Positions 11,648 to 23,900 of a DNA stretch of 64,000 bases are shown one piece after another. The position numbers and the translations under genes are program-made. Under the pieces are notes generated by a model, which saw nothing but the letters and a program-made list of their open reading frames with translations, was not told where the DNA came from and did not search any database. This stretch comes from Membranipora membranacea. Lineage: Eukaryota; Bryozoa; Gymnolaemata; Cheilostomatida; Membraniporidae. The stretch covers positions 3,844,001 through 3,908,000 of the forward strand of contig OU612071.1 of assembly GCA_914767715.1 (NCBI GenBank), read 5' to 3'. Within the stretch, counting starts at the first letter, position 1. Each line of letters starts with the position of its first letter.

Positions 11648-11712
11648 GGTGTACAAAGTTATGGGCATTTGACGAGGGCGATCTGGGTTCGAGTCCCGGC
11701 CGTGGCAGATGT
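11648..11712 (+). repeat. tRNA-like fragment / SINE head
   Basis: It contains a B box GGTTCGAGTCC followed by CGGCCGTGGCA, with a weak A-box-like upstream part (TGGTGTACAAAGTTATGG). The acceptor stem does not close and no clean cloverleaf forms, so it is not called as a tRNA gene. Confidence 0.45.
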
Positions 11713-12027
11713 TTTTTCATTTTCAAAATAAAAATTTGACCACTCATTCGAGGCATGGAACAATAGTGAATGACATGCAGGCCTGGTTTTAAGAGCAAAA
11801 ATACAACCAATATAATTATTGTGTATCTGAGAAGCCTGTATTATGTCTATCAAACTCAACTCTCTCCATTAGATTGAAAGGTTTATTACTTTAAACGGTG
11901 TTGCCACTAGTCTTAGCCTAACATTTTAATACTATCTGTACTAGTGCCAACACCTACTAGGGAACTACCATCCAAGAGTGAGAGAGAAAAATGCCAAAAT
12001 TGCTTCCTGTACACCATATAACTGAGA

Positions 12028-13016
12028 TGGCTGAGAATGATATAGTATAACATCAAGAGCTCCTTTGTAGACAGGTAATAAATATATACCAGGCTTACAA
12101 TAGTTGATTTACCTTTGCCTCCCTCAGCCCACATACCATAACATTCAGAGCTAACTCCATGCTCAGAGCATCTTTGGCCAACAAATAGAAATAGCTCAGA
12201 GCCATTCACTCTCAATAATCACACGGAGCGTAGTTTAGACTATGCCAATAATCAGTACTCATATTACTTGCTGTGACACCAAGTTTGAGTTTTTTTAGCA
12301 TCAATCAGCATATTTTCAGTAGTCAGTGGTTCTGTGGAAAATATGGCCTCATCACATATCACTTCTCTCCACTTAGGCATGTAGGACAATTGATACAAAG
12401 TAATTCCTCACTCAACTAGTGAGCGATGTTGTACATTTTTATTAGTAGCAAAGTTTTCTGATAATTCTGCTAGCATAGTTTAGCTGATGTATTCTATTTA
12501 TGCAGTTGCTGCCAATATTAAAAGATTGCACAAAATATAACGTAGGGTATGGTACAACACAGAAGAGTTGAACATAAGTATTTTGTCGGGTCATCATACT
12601 CATTACTAAGAGTTTTCTGTGCTTACAAAAAATGTGAGTGGACAATTCGAATGGAATGCTTTCGATTTCCATCATGACGAAAAGAAAAGATTTGCCCTGG
12701 CGGGGATTTGAACCTGGGCCTCCCGCGTTATAGACTTTGATGCTACCTTGAACAGCAATATCTATTCATTACAGGAGATCTTGCCTGGTCATCTAAATAC
12801 AAACTCATTGAATACAATGTCAATCCAATTACATAATATTGACTAGAACTGTAAAGGCTTATACTATAACTATACAATAGCAATAATGAACGTAATTTAT
12901 TTAGCAGGCAGGGTTAATTACACAATAATGGTTGCTGGTTGGGTAATGATATATGGGTCAGTTTCGAACAAATCTAGAATTGTACAGAATCGTCCAACAA
13001 TTCTTGGGTATGAAAC
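12028..13016 (-). repeat. Right arm of the 1 kb inverted repeat
   Basis: Reverse complement of 5701-6924 without the extra ~240 bases. It contains the same tRNA-like stretch (B box on minus near 12703-12713). Both arms are about equally intact, so a recent duplication in opposite orientation or two insertions of one element are possible. The spacer is 5.1 kb. Confidence 0.75.
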
Positions 13017-16000
13017 TCAGTGAATTACGTGTCTATGGGCAGCCTGAGTACACAGAACACTCATTGAAGCATAGCTATGCTGACAGTAAATTTTCTAAAC
13101 TTCTTGTCAAAGTTTAATACATAGAGTTACTACTTGTGCATGATGATTACGTACTATCTAGTCATATAGAAAAAAGATGGGATTGTTAAATACAAGATCT
13201 TACCCAAGACAATGACTCCAAATCTGCTCTGAAATTGATATTATTCTCAGGTCAATGCTGATGATGATCAAACAACACACACGCCTGACAAATACATCAT
13301 ATCAAAGAGTACTAAACACTGTATGTGTATTTTGCGATGATAGACTTGATGATGGAAGGAGACATTGATGACAGGCAGCTTCAGTCAAGCGTAGGCCCCG
13401 CCTACAAAATAGTGGTTTACACAATGAACTAGTTCATTGGTTTACAGGGGACTTATGTCAGGGTGGGAAAAACCCTGCCATAATTCAATGGCAGATTTAC
13501 ATATCATACAGTTGTTAAGGCGAACTGCAATTTAATCTACCACATAAATATCATCCTATGCCACTCTCATTGTCACACAGATATATATTCTCCAGGGTAC
13601 CATCAAATAATTTGCAGCAAAAGCTGCAGTTTTTTTTAAATTCCTTACCACATCTTGGCAGGACCCATCTTAAAAAACAATTCAAAGTTCAATAATGCTT
13701 GCTTTTTTAATTGTTGTTACAGACAAATCACATGACAGGAACCATCCAGAAACGGTCAAAGTTCCATAATATTTTGCTTTTTAATTGTTATTGCGGACAA
13801 ATCACTTGACCTGAACCATCTAAAAACAATGACCTCATTTTGAACCACGAGTTGATGTACCAGTTTATAATCCATACAAATATTAATGATTTTACATTAT
13901 AGTTTAAATTTTAAGGTGTCAGGATTTTATTATGAAACTAACGTTGAGTTTAAAATACACAGAATGATTAACAGCCTATCAGTAGATAGGATTTTTAGAT
14001 GAACACAACACTTAATGGTGTTTTATTACAACTTTAAATTAACCCTGGTTTGCGGAGCTTTCTATTTCTAGCGTCACCTTATTATTGCGTCCCCGCCTTC
14101 TGCAATATATGTTGACCTGAATTCCAGAGCGACTGACATTATGAATGGTGAGAGAATTTGAAATAATATCATACTACACAACTAATACCGAACACTATCA
14201 GACCCTGTACAGCACAAGTATTATCAAACCCAGTACAGCACAATGCTGCTACCATTGCTCCAGTAAAAGAAGAAAGAGAATACAACTACAAGTTACCACC
14301 AACTTCAGTAATACTTGCACCAGCTGCACCTGCTTGCGCAACACTTATATCATTAAAGTAAAACTACCTGCTTGCACAACAATAATGTTTGTTTGTTTGT
14401 TTGTTTATTGCCTAAATTCTAATATCCATCCTGTGATAGGTTGATAGCATCGAATGTACAGCACATACATGGAAAAATAATAATAAAAGGAGTCTGAGCT
14501 GCATTAGTTAAAAAATCGCATATAAAATTCAAAAAAGGTATTTTGTCTTTTGGTTGTTCTACACTTGGATGGCCTATATTTATCATCATCAAAGTGAAAC
14601 TGCCTGCCAAAGCCGCATCATGTACTATCATATATATCAGTGTGTACTATACACCATTGAGCACACCGATAAGTATATGCAGCAGCCAGCCACAGCTTCA
14701 GGCAGTAGCATCAGGACCGTTGTCCTATTCAGTAGTATTTTAGACTGTCAAGTGAGAGAGTAGTGTTCAGATCGTTATTCTGCGCAGACGTGTATCTATT
14801 GATATTGGATTTTAAGTGATAAACTGTGTAAATTCATCGATTGTATAATAGAGTATAATTTTTATCGTTGTGTAACATCAGCTATATCAGTGCTATCAGT
14901 GCTTATATCAGCACTCATCGAACATTTAATATAACAAGGATAAAAATAAGGATACGGATACAAAGACAGTCAGGTCAGATTATTTAGAACACCTTTGTAT
15001 GTTTAATCTTATGTAAATATTTTATACATGTATTTTGCCTCAATTGATTTAAATGGTCAGGGAAATTAAATAAAATAATCTTATGCTAAACATATTAATT
15101 TTATGCCTGTCTGGTTGACGCAAGTTGGTAATCATATCCACCTGACTCTTCAGTAGTCAGGATTGTGTAGTCAAGGGCTGGCTTAAACTTCAAGCATTTG
15201 TGGACGGCCTTGGCCACTTTCATGTATCAGAGCTGAATCAATGAACTAAACCTTAGTTTAGTTCATTGGATGAATCATATTAAGTATCATAAATCACAGA
15301 AGAACGACAGCTCAGTCATCCAAAGACAAAGTGTGTTGTATCATATTGAGGAATAAAATTGACAGTCCTGATAAGACAGGAATTTCATCAGCAGCTATCA
15401 AAAGCTGCCATATATACAAAGTGAGACGTGTGATGATTTAAATAGACTGCGTATTATAATAGCCTTGAATTAAATCTAAGTGAAAAATTGAGACGTGTGT
15501 CTAATGCATTAAATTCAGTGGAGTAAATAAACTCTGTGTTGAGACCCTTTTGTGGGTTATATAGTAATTGTACTTCAAGCGACGGCTTTCAGTGCTAAAA
15601 CCAAATAGAACCTAAAACTCAAGATAAAAGCCCACTCGCTCATCAAAGAGTAGACTCGAAGCAAGCCAACTACACCTTGTTGTGTACACGGCCCAGTCCG
15701 TTTCTCACACTTATTGCACTTATTATAAGACACGCTGAAAAGAAGACCGATGCAATCTGACACTCCAAGCGCTACAAACATGATCAGTTAACCTGGATAC
15801 AAAGAATAATATTAACCTAATTTGGATGGGATTTTGATTATGTGAGCGTATTTGTTCACTTGTAATGTCTCTACTGATTAATTAGGGTATGGTGTAACAA
15901 TCTCATCGATATTTTCTGTCTTAGACAAAAGCAAGCAAACATTTTTTTGGTTATGAGCAAAGCATTCCAGACTTGTATTTTAATAAATATTTATCTAGAT

Positions 16001-17773
16001 GAATATGATACCCTGTTGCAGTTTAGTCAAAGTTGTTTGTCATCTGAGCAAGAAACTTACTTAAGTTTTGTGTAAATCGATAGCAGTCTCTATAAAATAA
16101 TATCTAACATTTTTGCATAATATAATGTGACAAACAGCTGACTTGCCCAAACCAAGGATTCTATACCAGTCTGACCTTGCGGGCAATGCGTCCAGCAAGC
16201 AGCTAATGACGATATACCGCAGAAATTCCTTGGAGAATAGTTTCACTTACCAAAAAGCAACTACTAATCAAAAACTAAATTTCATGGGTTTCAGAGCGAA
16301 AACTAATTTCAGTATAAAGATTGCGCATTAATATATAATGTACGCTTAGCCTACGTTTTTCATTTAGCGATCAAAGTGTATAGTGTAATAAACTCATGAA
16401 GCCGGGGGGGGGGGGGGGCTTATAAGCCAAGAGTAGCTGTTGACCAGATTACAACCTAATCTTTAATTATTGTATAAAAACTGAAATCAACAAGTATAGT
16501 TAAAAGTTGGAGTTATCTTTGACCAATCAAAGGGGAAACGACTCAAATCTTCAGTAAGGTTGTTAATTGCAAAGTTTAAAGTTGCACTGTTTTAAAGTTT
16601 GCAAAAATTCATCGGAGCTTGCCAGTCAAATCAAGATCATCAATCCAACCTAACTAGAACTGTAACATTTTAGCTCTGGTATCATGAGATTACATTGTTA
16701 ACATGTTAGGCGGTGCAGCTGCACACAGTGCCATTCAACCTGCAGAATTGACTTGTGAAATAGACTATCTCTGCAGCACAGTGGCTGCCTTCCATCAACA
16801 AAAGAGAACTCCAAACAGGTGAAGGCTAATATAGAATACCGAAACCAATGTTTTAGAAGCAGAGGATGTTCTAGCATATTTTTTACGAATATAGACGCTA
16901 TTCAGTCGAGCTCTTTGTGAATAATGCCATGTAACGTCTATTGAGTTGATAAAAGAAAAGACAAAATAAGGTAATATGAGGTCTGTGCTGACGATACTGA
17001 CATGAGTATGTGTACAGACTTTTCCAGTTACATTTCCTTTATATTTCTGGCTTTTTGCTTGCGCATTTGAATTACTAGTCAAGATGTCGATGATTGATTG
17101 TCGCGGCATCTTTTCGAAAACACTGGTCAATTTGTATCAACGCTATAATAGCCTGGATTGGATGAGCCGCAAAACAAGATGCTTGATGAGAAAAACAAGT
17201 TCTGAATTGCTAGTATATGGCTGTCTAAACAACCTTTGAAAAGAACTATACATACAAGTTATGGAAGGTCCAGCAAGTACAGATCTGCTTCACCAAATAA
17301 GGAAAAGAAACGCTATTGTGAAACACTTGTCCTGCATATCTAAACCATTTATAATACAATTGGATCAAATGAGGGTAATTATATAACAGTATGTTACCAG
17401 ATCTGAGATCTGAGACAGACATCACTGTGGTATACAAGATAATAACTCATCCTTAGTATTGGCTATCGACAGATTTTCAAATTTTGCCCATAAATAATAA
17501 TCAGTTGTGATCAGTCCAAATAAATAGTGCTTTGGAAAGTTTCACAATAGCTAACTCATCCAGAGATAAAAACATTGTGTTTTAACAGTAATTATGATGA
17601 TGCCTCAATCTAAGTTTTCAGACTGCAGATATTTCAGGGCATTGCTGTCTGAGCAGTCAGACAATATTAATCAGAATTCGAGATCCTGTTTTCTCGACTG
17701 GTAGGTGAGAGAAGCTATAATCTCAAACTATCAGGCATAACAAAACCCATGGCTGGATTAGCTCATAGCAAAT
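13017..17773. other. Intergenic, mostly unrecognised sequence
   Basis: No gene is supported. Structures seen: an ~85 bp direct repeat in two copies at about 13670-13830 (landmarks TTTTTAATTGTT and CAAATCAC.TGAC); short palindromes CAATGAACTAGTTCATTG near 13420 and AATGAACTAAAC...GTTTAGTTCATT near 15240; a GTTT run near 14390; and a 15-base G tract at 16404-16418. Open frames such as 14145-14444 show no known domain. Confidence 0.5.
16404..16418 (+). repeat. G homopolymer tract (15 G)
   Basis: Fifteen consecutive G in an otherwise AT-rich stretch. Its exact length is prone to sequencing error. Confidence 0.85.
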
Positions 17774-17779
17774 TTTATT
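17774..17779 (-). terminator. Putative polyadenylation signal of endophilin B
   Basis: TTTATT on plus is AATAAA on minus, about 170 bases after the endophilin stop codon. No nearer copy was noticed. Confidence 0.5.
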
Positions 17780-17951
17780 GCTAATAAAATAAAAAGAAAA
17801 TATAGGCTTATCATTAATTTCATAATACATTTTAAATAATATCTTTGATGGATTTGCTATTCATTATCTGTTATTCAGAACTTGGGTATAATAGAGTTAA
17901 TTTCAGCCAGTAGAGTAAGCTTTGCTGTAATACTTATAATAATAGTAATAT

Positions 17952-20900
17952 CTATTGTCTGATGATTTCTATGTAAGCCATTGGGACACGCCCCTTGGCT
18001 CCGCCCCGCTCTGCCATCATCCAATCAGAATCATCCGTAGGCCATACACTTATTAGCTGCAATAGAGAAGAGACACCGTGATTACCAAGTATATCTGACA
18101 TAACATGAGTAAGAGTGTTGTTCCACAAAACTTAGGCAGTTTTGGTCAAAACTAATCAGCTTGTTTTTTCATTTACTAGAGAGCAGGGCACTTTAATAGC
18201 AATGAGTGGGCATGAAAGCTTGCGACTTCATAAGAAGTGAGCTATATAACTTTGCCATCAACTCAACAATGAATTTTGAACTTAAGAGTCTTATGCGTAA
18301 AGTGTTACCCTCCACCGTAAACAAGGAGACAGTAAACACTGCTCAGCCACAAATAAATATAATACCTAATTCTCAAAGCAGGGAGAGGCTGCCCCTGTGA
18401 AAAAGTGAGTGTTGCTGAATTAATTCGGTCAAACAGTTACGTGTCGAAAAGGTAAAAATGTGCATGGGCCACGCCGCTTGGACTCATCTCAAGGTTCGAA
18501 ATTGATATGGGTGGAAATTCTTTCGGAGAGAAATATTTATGGATAACTAGAAAGCATCAGTATATTTGGAACAGTTAGCTGATAGCATGGGAAAGTGCAT
18601 GATGGGACGGATCAATATTTAGCATTTCCAGTGCATTGTGGCCAATATCTATTAATAGCGGACATTCACCTCATCAGCCTTTAGGCTTAGCTCATCACTT
18701 CTACTAGGCTCATAATCATATAACACTCTGGCCCGCTGTGTTATTGGTTCATCTCTCAATGAAGCAAAGCCGCCATTGGCTGGTTTAAGGTCATGTGACA
18801 TGGTAGTAGCGAATGAGCTTTTAGTTGAAGGTTGCTGATACCCTCCACCTCCTCCAATTATTGTTGCATTATTACTAGAGTGATAAAAGGGTGAAGAGGA
18901 AATGAGACAAAACATTAGATAAGCGGACGCACACAGCCATAACCTAGAACTGGGTACTGTATAAAGTCTAATAAATGCCCTGGTACAACAGCCATTCTCT
19001 CTCACAAAGATTCCACCATTTGGGCTGTTATGATCCGCCCCCAATTTCACGGTAGAATATTAACGGATTGTTTGTACAAAATACATAGTTTAAGAATTTA
19101 TTGAATTATTCCTGGGCATTTATTTGGGACTTTCCAGTAAGCCATCACCAAAATTGCATGATATTACTTTGCCATGTCCTCTACGATCAATGTTGGCTTT
19201 ATAAACCTTTTAAATTTTACAGAAGTGCTAAACACTCAATTTATGGAATGACTCAAAGCACTGACAAAGCACTTTCTATTTTGCAGCCTAAAGACCACTA
19301 CCATTACCAGCACCATCTACAACCACAACCTGTCCCCCAAGTGTGCTTGGTACCTGAGCTTAGCCTCTTTGTGAAATGATGGCAATCAGTAGTCTAGATT
19401 TAGGCTGTGAGAGCGAAAAATGTTAGAAGTGATTATTAATTTATTTGCGTGGAAATAACTTCTGGAAGGCCAGAGCAATATTGAGGTAGAATCTGTGATT
19501 GTAATACAAATTTTGTTGCAATATTGTCAATCATGATAAAACGTTGGGTGTTTTCTCTTTTTTAATAAGATCCGTGACACTTCATGCACAGTCTTCTTCT
19601 CAAATTGTGTTGAAGACCGAAATGTTGTGTTGATCCTTTTTTTGGAAAAATCAGGATTGAAGTAATCAGCACAGATTTGACCTCCATGTTGCTTTGGTCT
19701 ACTAGATTAGGACTACATGAAAACATCAACAATCTCATTCATAATACCTCATCAGCAATCAGTGACAACTCTGTGTCATCAGATGCAAAATAGTCATACA
19801 GCACTTTAGCTTTCCCTCTACTCTGATTGGCCACTTCTGGTGTCTCAGAGGGCGGAGCAGAGGGAGGAGCTAAATCATTTGATTGATAGCTTGATACTGC
19901 AGGACTAGGTGCTTCATTATGACTACTGCCATTGCTGGTAGCAGTGTAGCTGCCAAAAAGTTAAAATCAAATGCTAGATGATGCTGATTGATGGAAGGTA
20001 TTTGTGGTATTGTAATGTCTTCTGACCAATAGAATGTGTCACAGTATTCTATTGAATAGGAAAGTGAGCAACATCAGTAAGGTTCATAGCAAACGCATAA
20101 TTTTTTGCAATATTCGGTTGATATATATTGTCAAAAGGGTTAATAAAATATTAAAAGGACCTTTACACCAACATTATACATCAGTCAACCCATCTCAGTG
20201 ATTTAAGGCTATCATACCCGGCCTCAGCAGCATCAAAGGCGCACTAAGCAGGTAATAGCTTGCGAAGATCAGTAAAAATGGTACTAATCAAATCATAGGA
20301 AGACCTAAAGATCGCCTTTTTTGTCTGATCTGCGCTAAACAGCGGGTAGTTTGTGCATCATAGACTGATATGATAAGCCTCAGATCTAAGAGACAAATTG
20401 TTGTTGGGGCTATTCACAAGAGCCCCTTTAACTGGGATACATTCAGTAGTGGTTTTATTAGTGCTAACCTGCCGAGATGTCGCTGTAACTCCTGCATATA
20501 CTGATGACAGTTAGCGTAATAAGCAGCCTGAGCCTCAACAAAATCACTCAGACATCGAGAGTGATGATTGTGCGATGTACTAATACCTGAAATAATACAC
20601 ATGTCAAATGTAAGTTATATGTAGAGATATAGAGATACCAAATTGGAATGAAGGTTAAGTTCTGAGTCAAGTGCTACTTGGTGTCAGTGAAAGAAACGAG
20701 TCATGGCCCAAGATTTAAGTCATGACCAGTTAATGTTCTCAAACTCTGCCACGATTGCTACACATGCATTCCATTATCAGCGGCATCCAAAGTTATACTA
20801 CTAAGAAATTAATGTGGTTGAGTGTAAATGCTGCAACAAACAACTCGGGCAGAGTTTGAGCACTTTATCTTATCTTTGACATGGTGCTGGGCCCGGTCTA

Positions 20901-23900
20901 CCTAGCCATTGATGTGAGCATGATCTGGATAGTATGACTTACTGATCACATATTATATGGTTCTTCCTTTGGCTAAAGAAAGCCTACCTTAACTAATCAA
21001 CGCCCTATACATAAGAGCAGGACTAAGTAACCGGATAACTAGGTAACCATATAATAACTAACCTTCTAGTAACAACTTAGTAGACTCAGCTTGTTTATCA
21101 AACTCTGATTGGGCCTGTCTCAACTCTGACTCCGCCTACAAAAAATAGCAGATCGATACAAACCGTTATATATTTGTGCTGCCCTTTATCAAGAAAGGCA
21201 ACTCACAAGCACGATGTTTGGAGATATAAGACCAGCAGATTCAATGTTCATCTATCTTAGTTCAAAAGGTGGAGTTATCTTTGATCAAGTCTGATCACCA
21301 ACTATACAACGCAGATCTACAACACATGATTGAATATGTAAGCTGCTTTTGTGTGGCAAAGTATATAATGACGTGAGTCCTAAACTACATAGCAAGTGAT
21401 AGTGAAATATAAGGAGATATTTCATAGGTTAAATTATAATGTATGTATGCATAAAAAATTGTGTATATCATATTTCATATATATGTATTTGTGTATAAAA
21501 TACTTATTGAATCTTAGACTGAAAATTTAATTACTTTTAAAAATAATAATGCCGGTTACGCCTCAGTTAAAGCAAGCCGACTATACACAAGTTGCTGCTA
21601 GTGGCATTCCACAATCACCTAGTCTATGGCTGACAATTGAATGCCATTAATATCTGGTGTCATCAGGCATTCCAAAGCCCTGTTGGCAAAACCACCAGCT
21701 TATTATTACTACTGTACAGCACATAAGTTTTTGCTGCTTTCCACAATTGATTGACGTGACTTTGACATAAATTATAATGTTGTAGTTGTGAGAGCAGAAC
21801 GACACTAAACAATTGCTACTACTATGCTCGATCGCAACACATAGTCCACACACAATAACTACAGCCCCATAATAGAGACTTTATAATACTTGGTGTGGAT
21901 AGGAAGGTCTGTGACTAACTAAAGCACCATATACGATAAAACTGAAACAAATAATAGGCACAATCTATGGAAAATTAGCTAAAAAACACAAGCTTCTCTG
22001 AGTTAGGGTCGGTAGTAGTGCCTACTAATGACAATACTACCGCCCTAATTACAAAAACTTAGGTTCTCAAGCTAAGAGCAAACTGAATAATTTACACAAG
22101 AGAAGTCTTATCGAACCTTATTGATGAGTTCCTATAAAAGTAACCAGAATAAGACATGAGATCAAACCACCTGCATTCCTTTACTATATCTATGAGGTCA
22201 CTGAGGTGCTGCTCCTACACGTTATTGGAGATGGGGGAGGGGCGATTGTATAGCAGGATATTCAGGTTGTGGAGCGTCTTAAAGCCTGCTTTGTGTAGCA
22301 GGGAGGGAGGGGGTATGTTGCATTTCCTAGATAAAACTACAGTGTATCTCTAATAAAATGTTTCGTGACAAGCTCTGCAAGCATTTTTTTAAATCAAAAT
22401 GTATAACTGAGTTGGTGCGGACAGGTTCTTCTAAAATAATAAGCAGTGTTAAAGCCGTTGAGACTCAAAAGAGTGTTGCCGCTCACACTAAAGAGTGAAG
22501 AGCCTGGATTCCAAACCACCTTTGGGTTGGATGGCCACAAGAGGATGATCAGAGCCCCCTGCACTACGGTGCTGAGTGTACAACATAAATAACCTTATTG
22601 CCAAAATTGCTTGTAAGAGGTTGTGTAAGTTTTTAGAAGGATTAGATTAAGAATGCAAATGCTGGACATGATGGTGTGATGATATGACATTTCATCAGAG
22701 TCAGAATTTGTATATCGATTACAGACTGATTATTATCAAGCTGGCCCAAAATTGGCTTGGTGATACAACGACATCACCCATCACTCGGATGTTCAAATAT
22801 TACGTCTCTGATCAAGAGAAATCGGGCACTAAGGCTTAACAATGAAAACCAATATGAGGATAGGAAATAGTTTCTACACCACGACACTAGCTTGAGTGCA
22901 CAAGCTGTTTGCTTTGAAGGGGTTTGGGTACTAATTTGTCAGGTACCGTCCCAACAGCAGAGCTTGAGCACTCAAGCTAACACAACATATATACATGTGA
23001 CAACATCGAGAGAATAAAGAAAAATACCTCAATCTGAACTGGAGTCAACTTAGACTTAGACTGCAAAATAAGAACAGGATATCAGCAGAACATAACCATA
23101 TAAGTACACACTGATCACATGACCACATCGATCACATGACCAGGCTGATCACACAACCACACTGATCACATGACTACACTGGTCACATGATCGCACTAAT
23201 CACATGATGCACTATTTATTGTATATCCCTGATCGGTAGATCGTTCATTTATTCATGAAGCCCGAGTACCTTCAAACGGAATTCGGTGCAAGCACCCAAG
23301 GTTAAACTCTTTATTTAGAGGTGGGACGATGTTAGGTATTAAGACTAAATTGACTCAAACGGATCAGAGAAATTCATGCCGATAGTGCAAGTGTGATAAA
23401 AAACTAAGAACACTGATGTCTAAGAACACTGATGTCTAAGAACATTGATGTCTATGAACACTGATGTCTATGAACATTGATGTCTGTAAACATAGATCTC
23501 TCAGACATGTGAAATCTCAACAGTATTTACATCCTAAGAATGTATAAAAGATAGACACACTCAGACACCATCAAAAAAGATACTAAACTTTTATGTATAG
23601 AGTTAAGAGAGTTTAACTGCTACTTGTAATGTTAAAAGGCACATACTTCTGGAGGCTAATTGGATCATACTCGACCTATGTCTATATTTTACTTTCCCCA
23701 GGACTCCTAGCATTTACTGCAGATTACCATCAGCAGTCCCTCTTGACAAGCTTTGTTGGTGGTGGAGTAGGGGGGGGGGGACAAAGCTTATAGACTCTTG
23801 CGGCTAATTATCGCGAAGAGAGTTGTCATCTCTTAAAATTGGGAAGAATCTTATCAATCTTGGGATAAATTGAATTGGAAAATGGAAAACCAGTTTGTAG

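Noticed and set aside
14145-14763. Overlapping short open frames
   Set aside because: No domain, biased composition, and no splice-consistent extension.
14770-14960. Possible LTR end
   Set aside because: No second copy, no TG...CA ends and no coding interior could be supported.
17980-18030. GC-rich block with GGCTCCGCCCCGC and CCAATCAG that looks like a promoter with GC and CCAAT boxes
   Set aside because: Read on the minus strand, it is the last exon of endophilin B (DWMMAERGG, then a VP..Y end and a stop).
23098-23490. Regular short repeats that could suggest a CRISPR array
   Set aside because: Units are adjacent without unique spacers, and the context is an intron of an animal gene.
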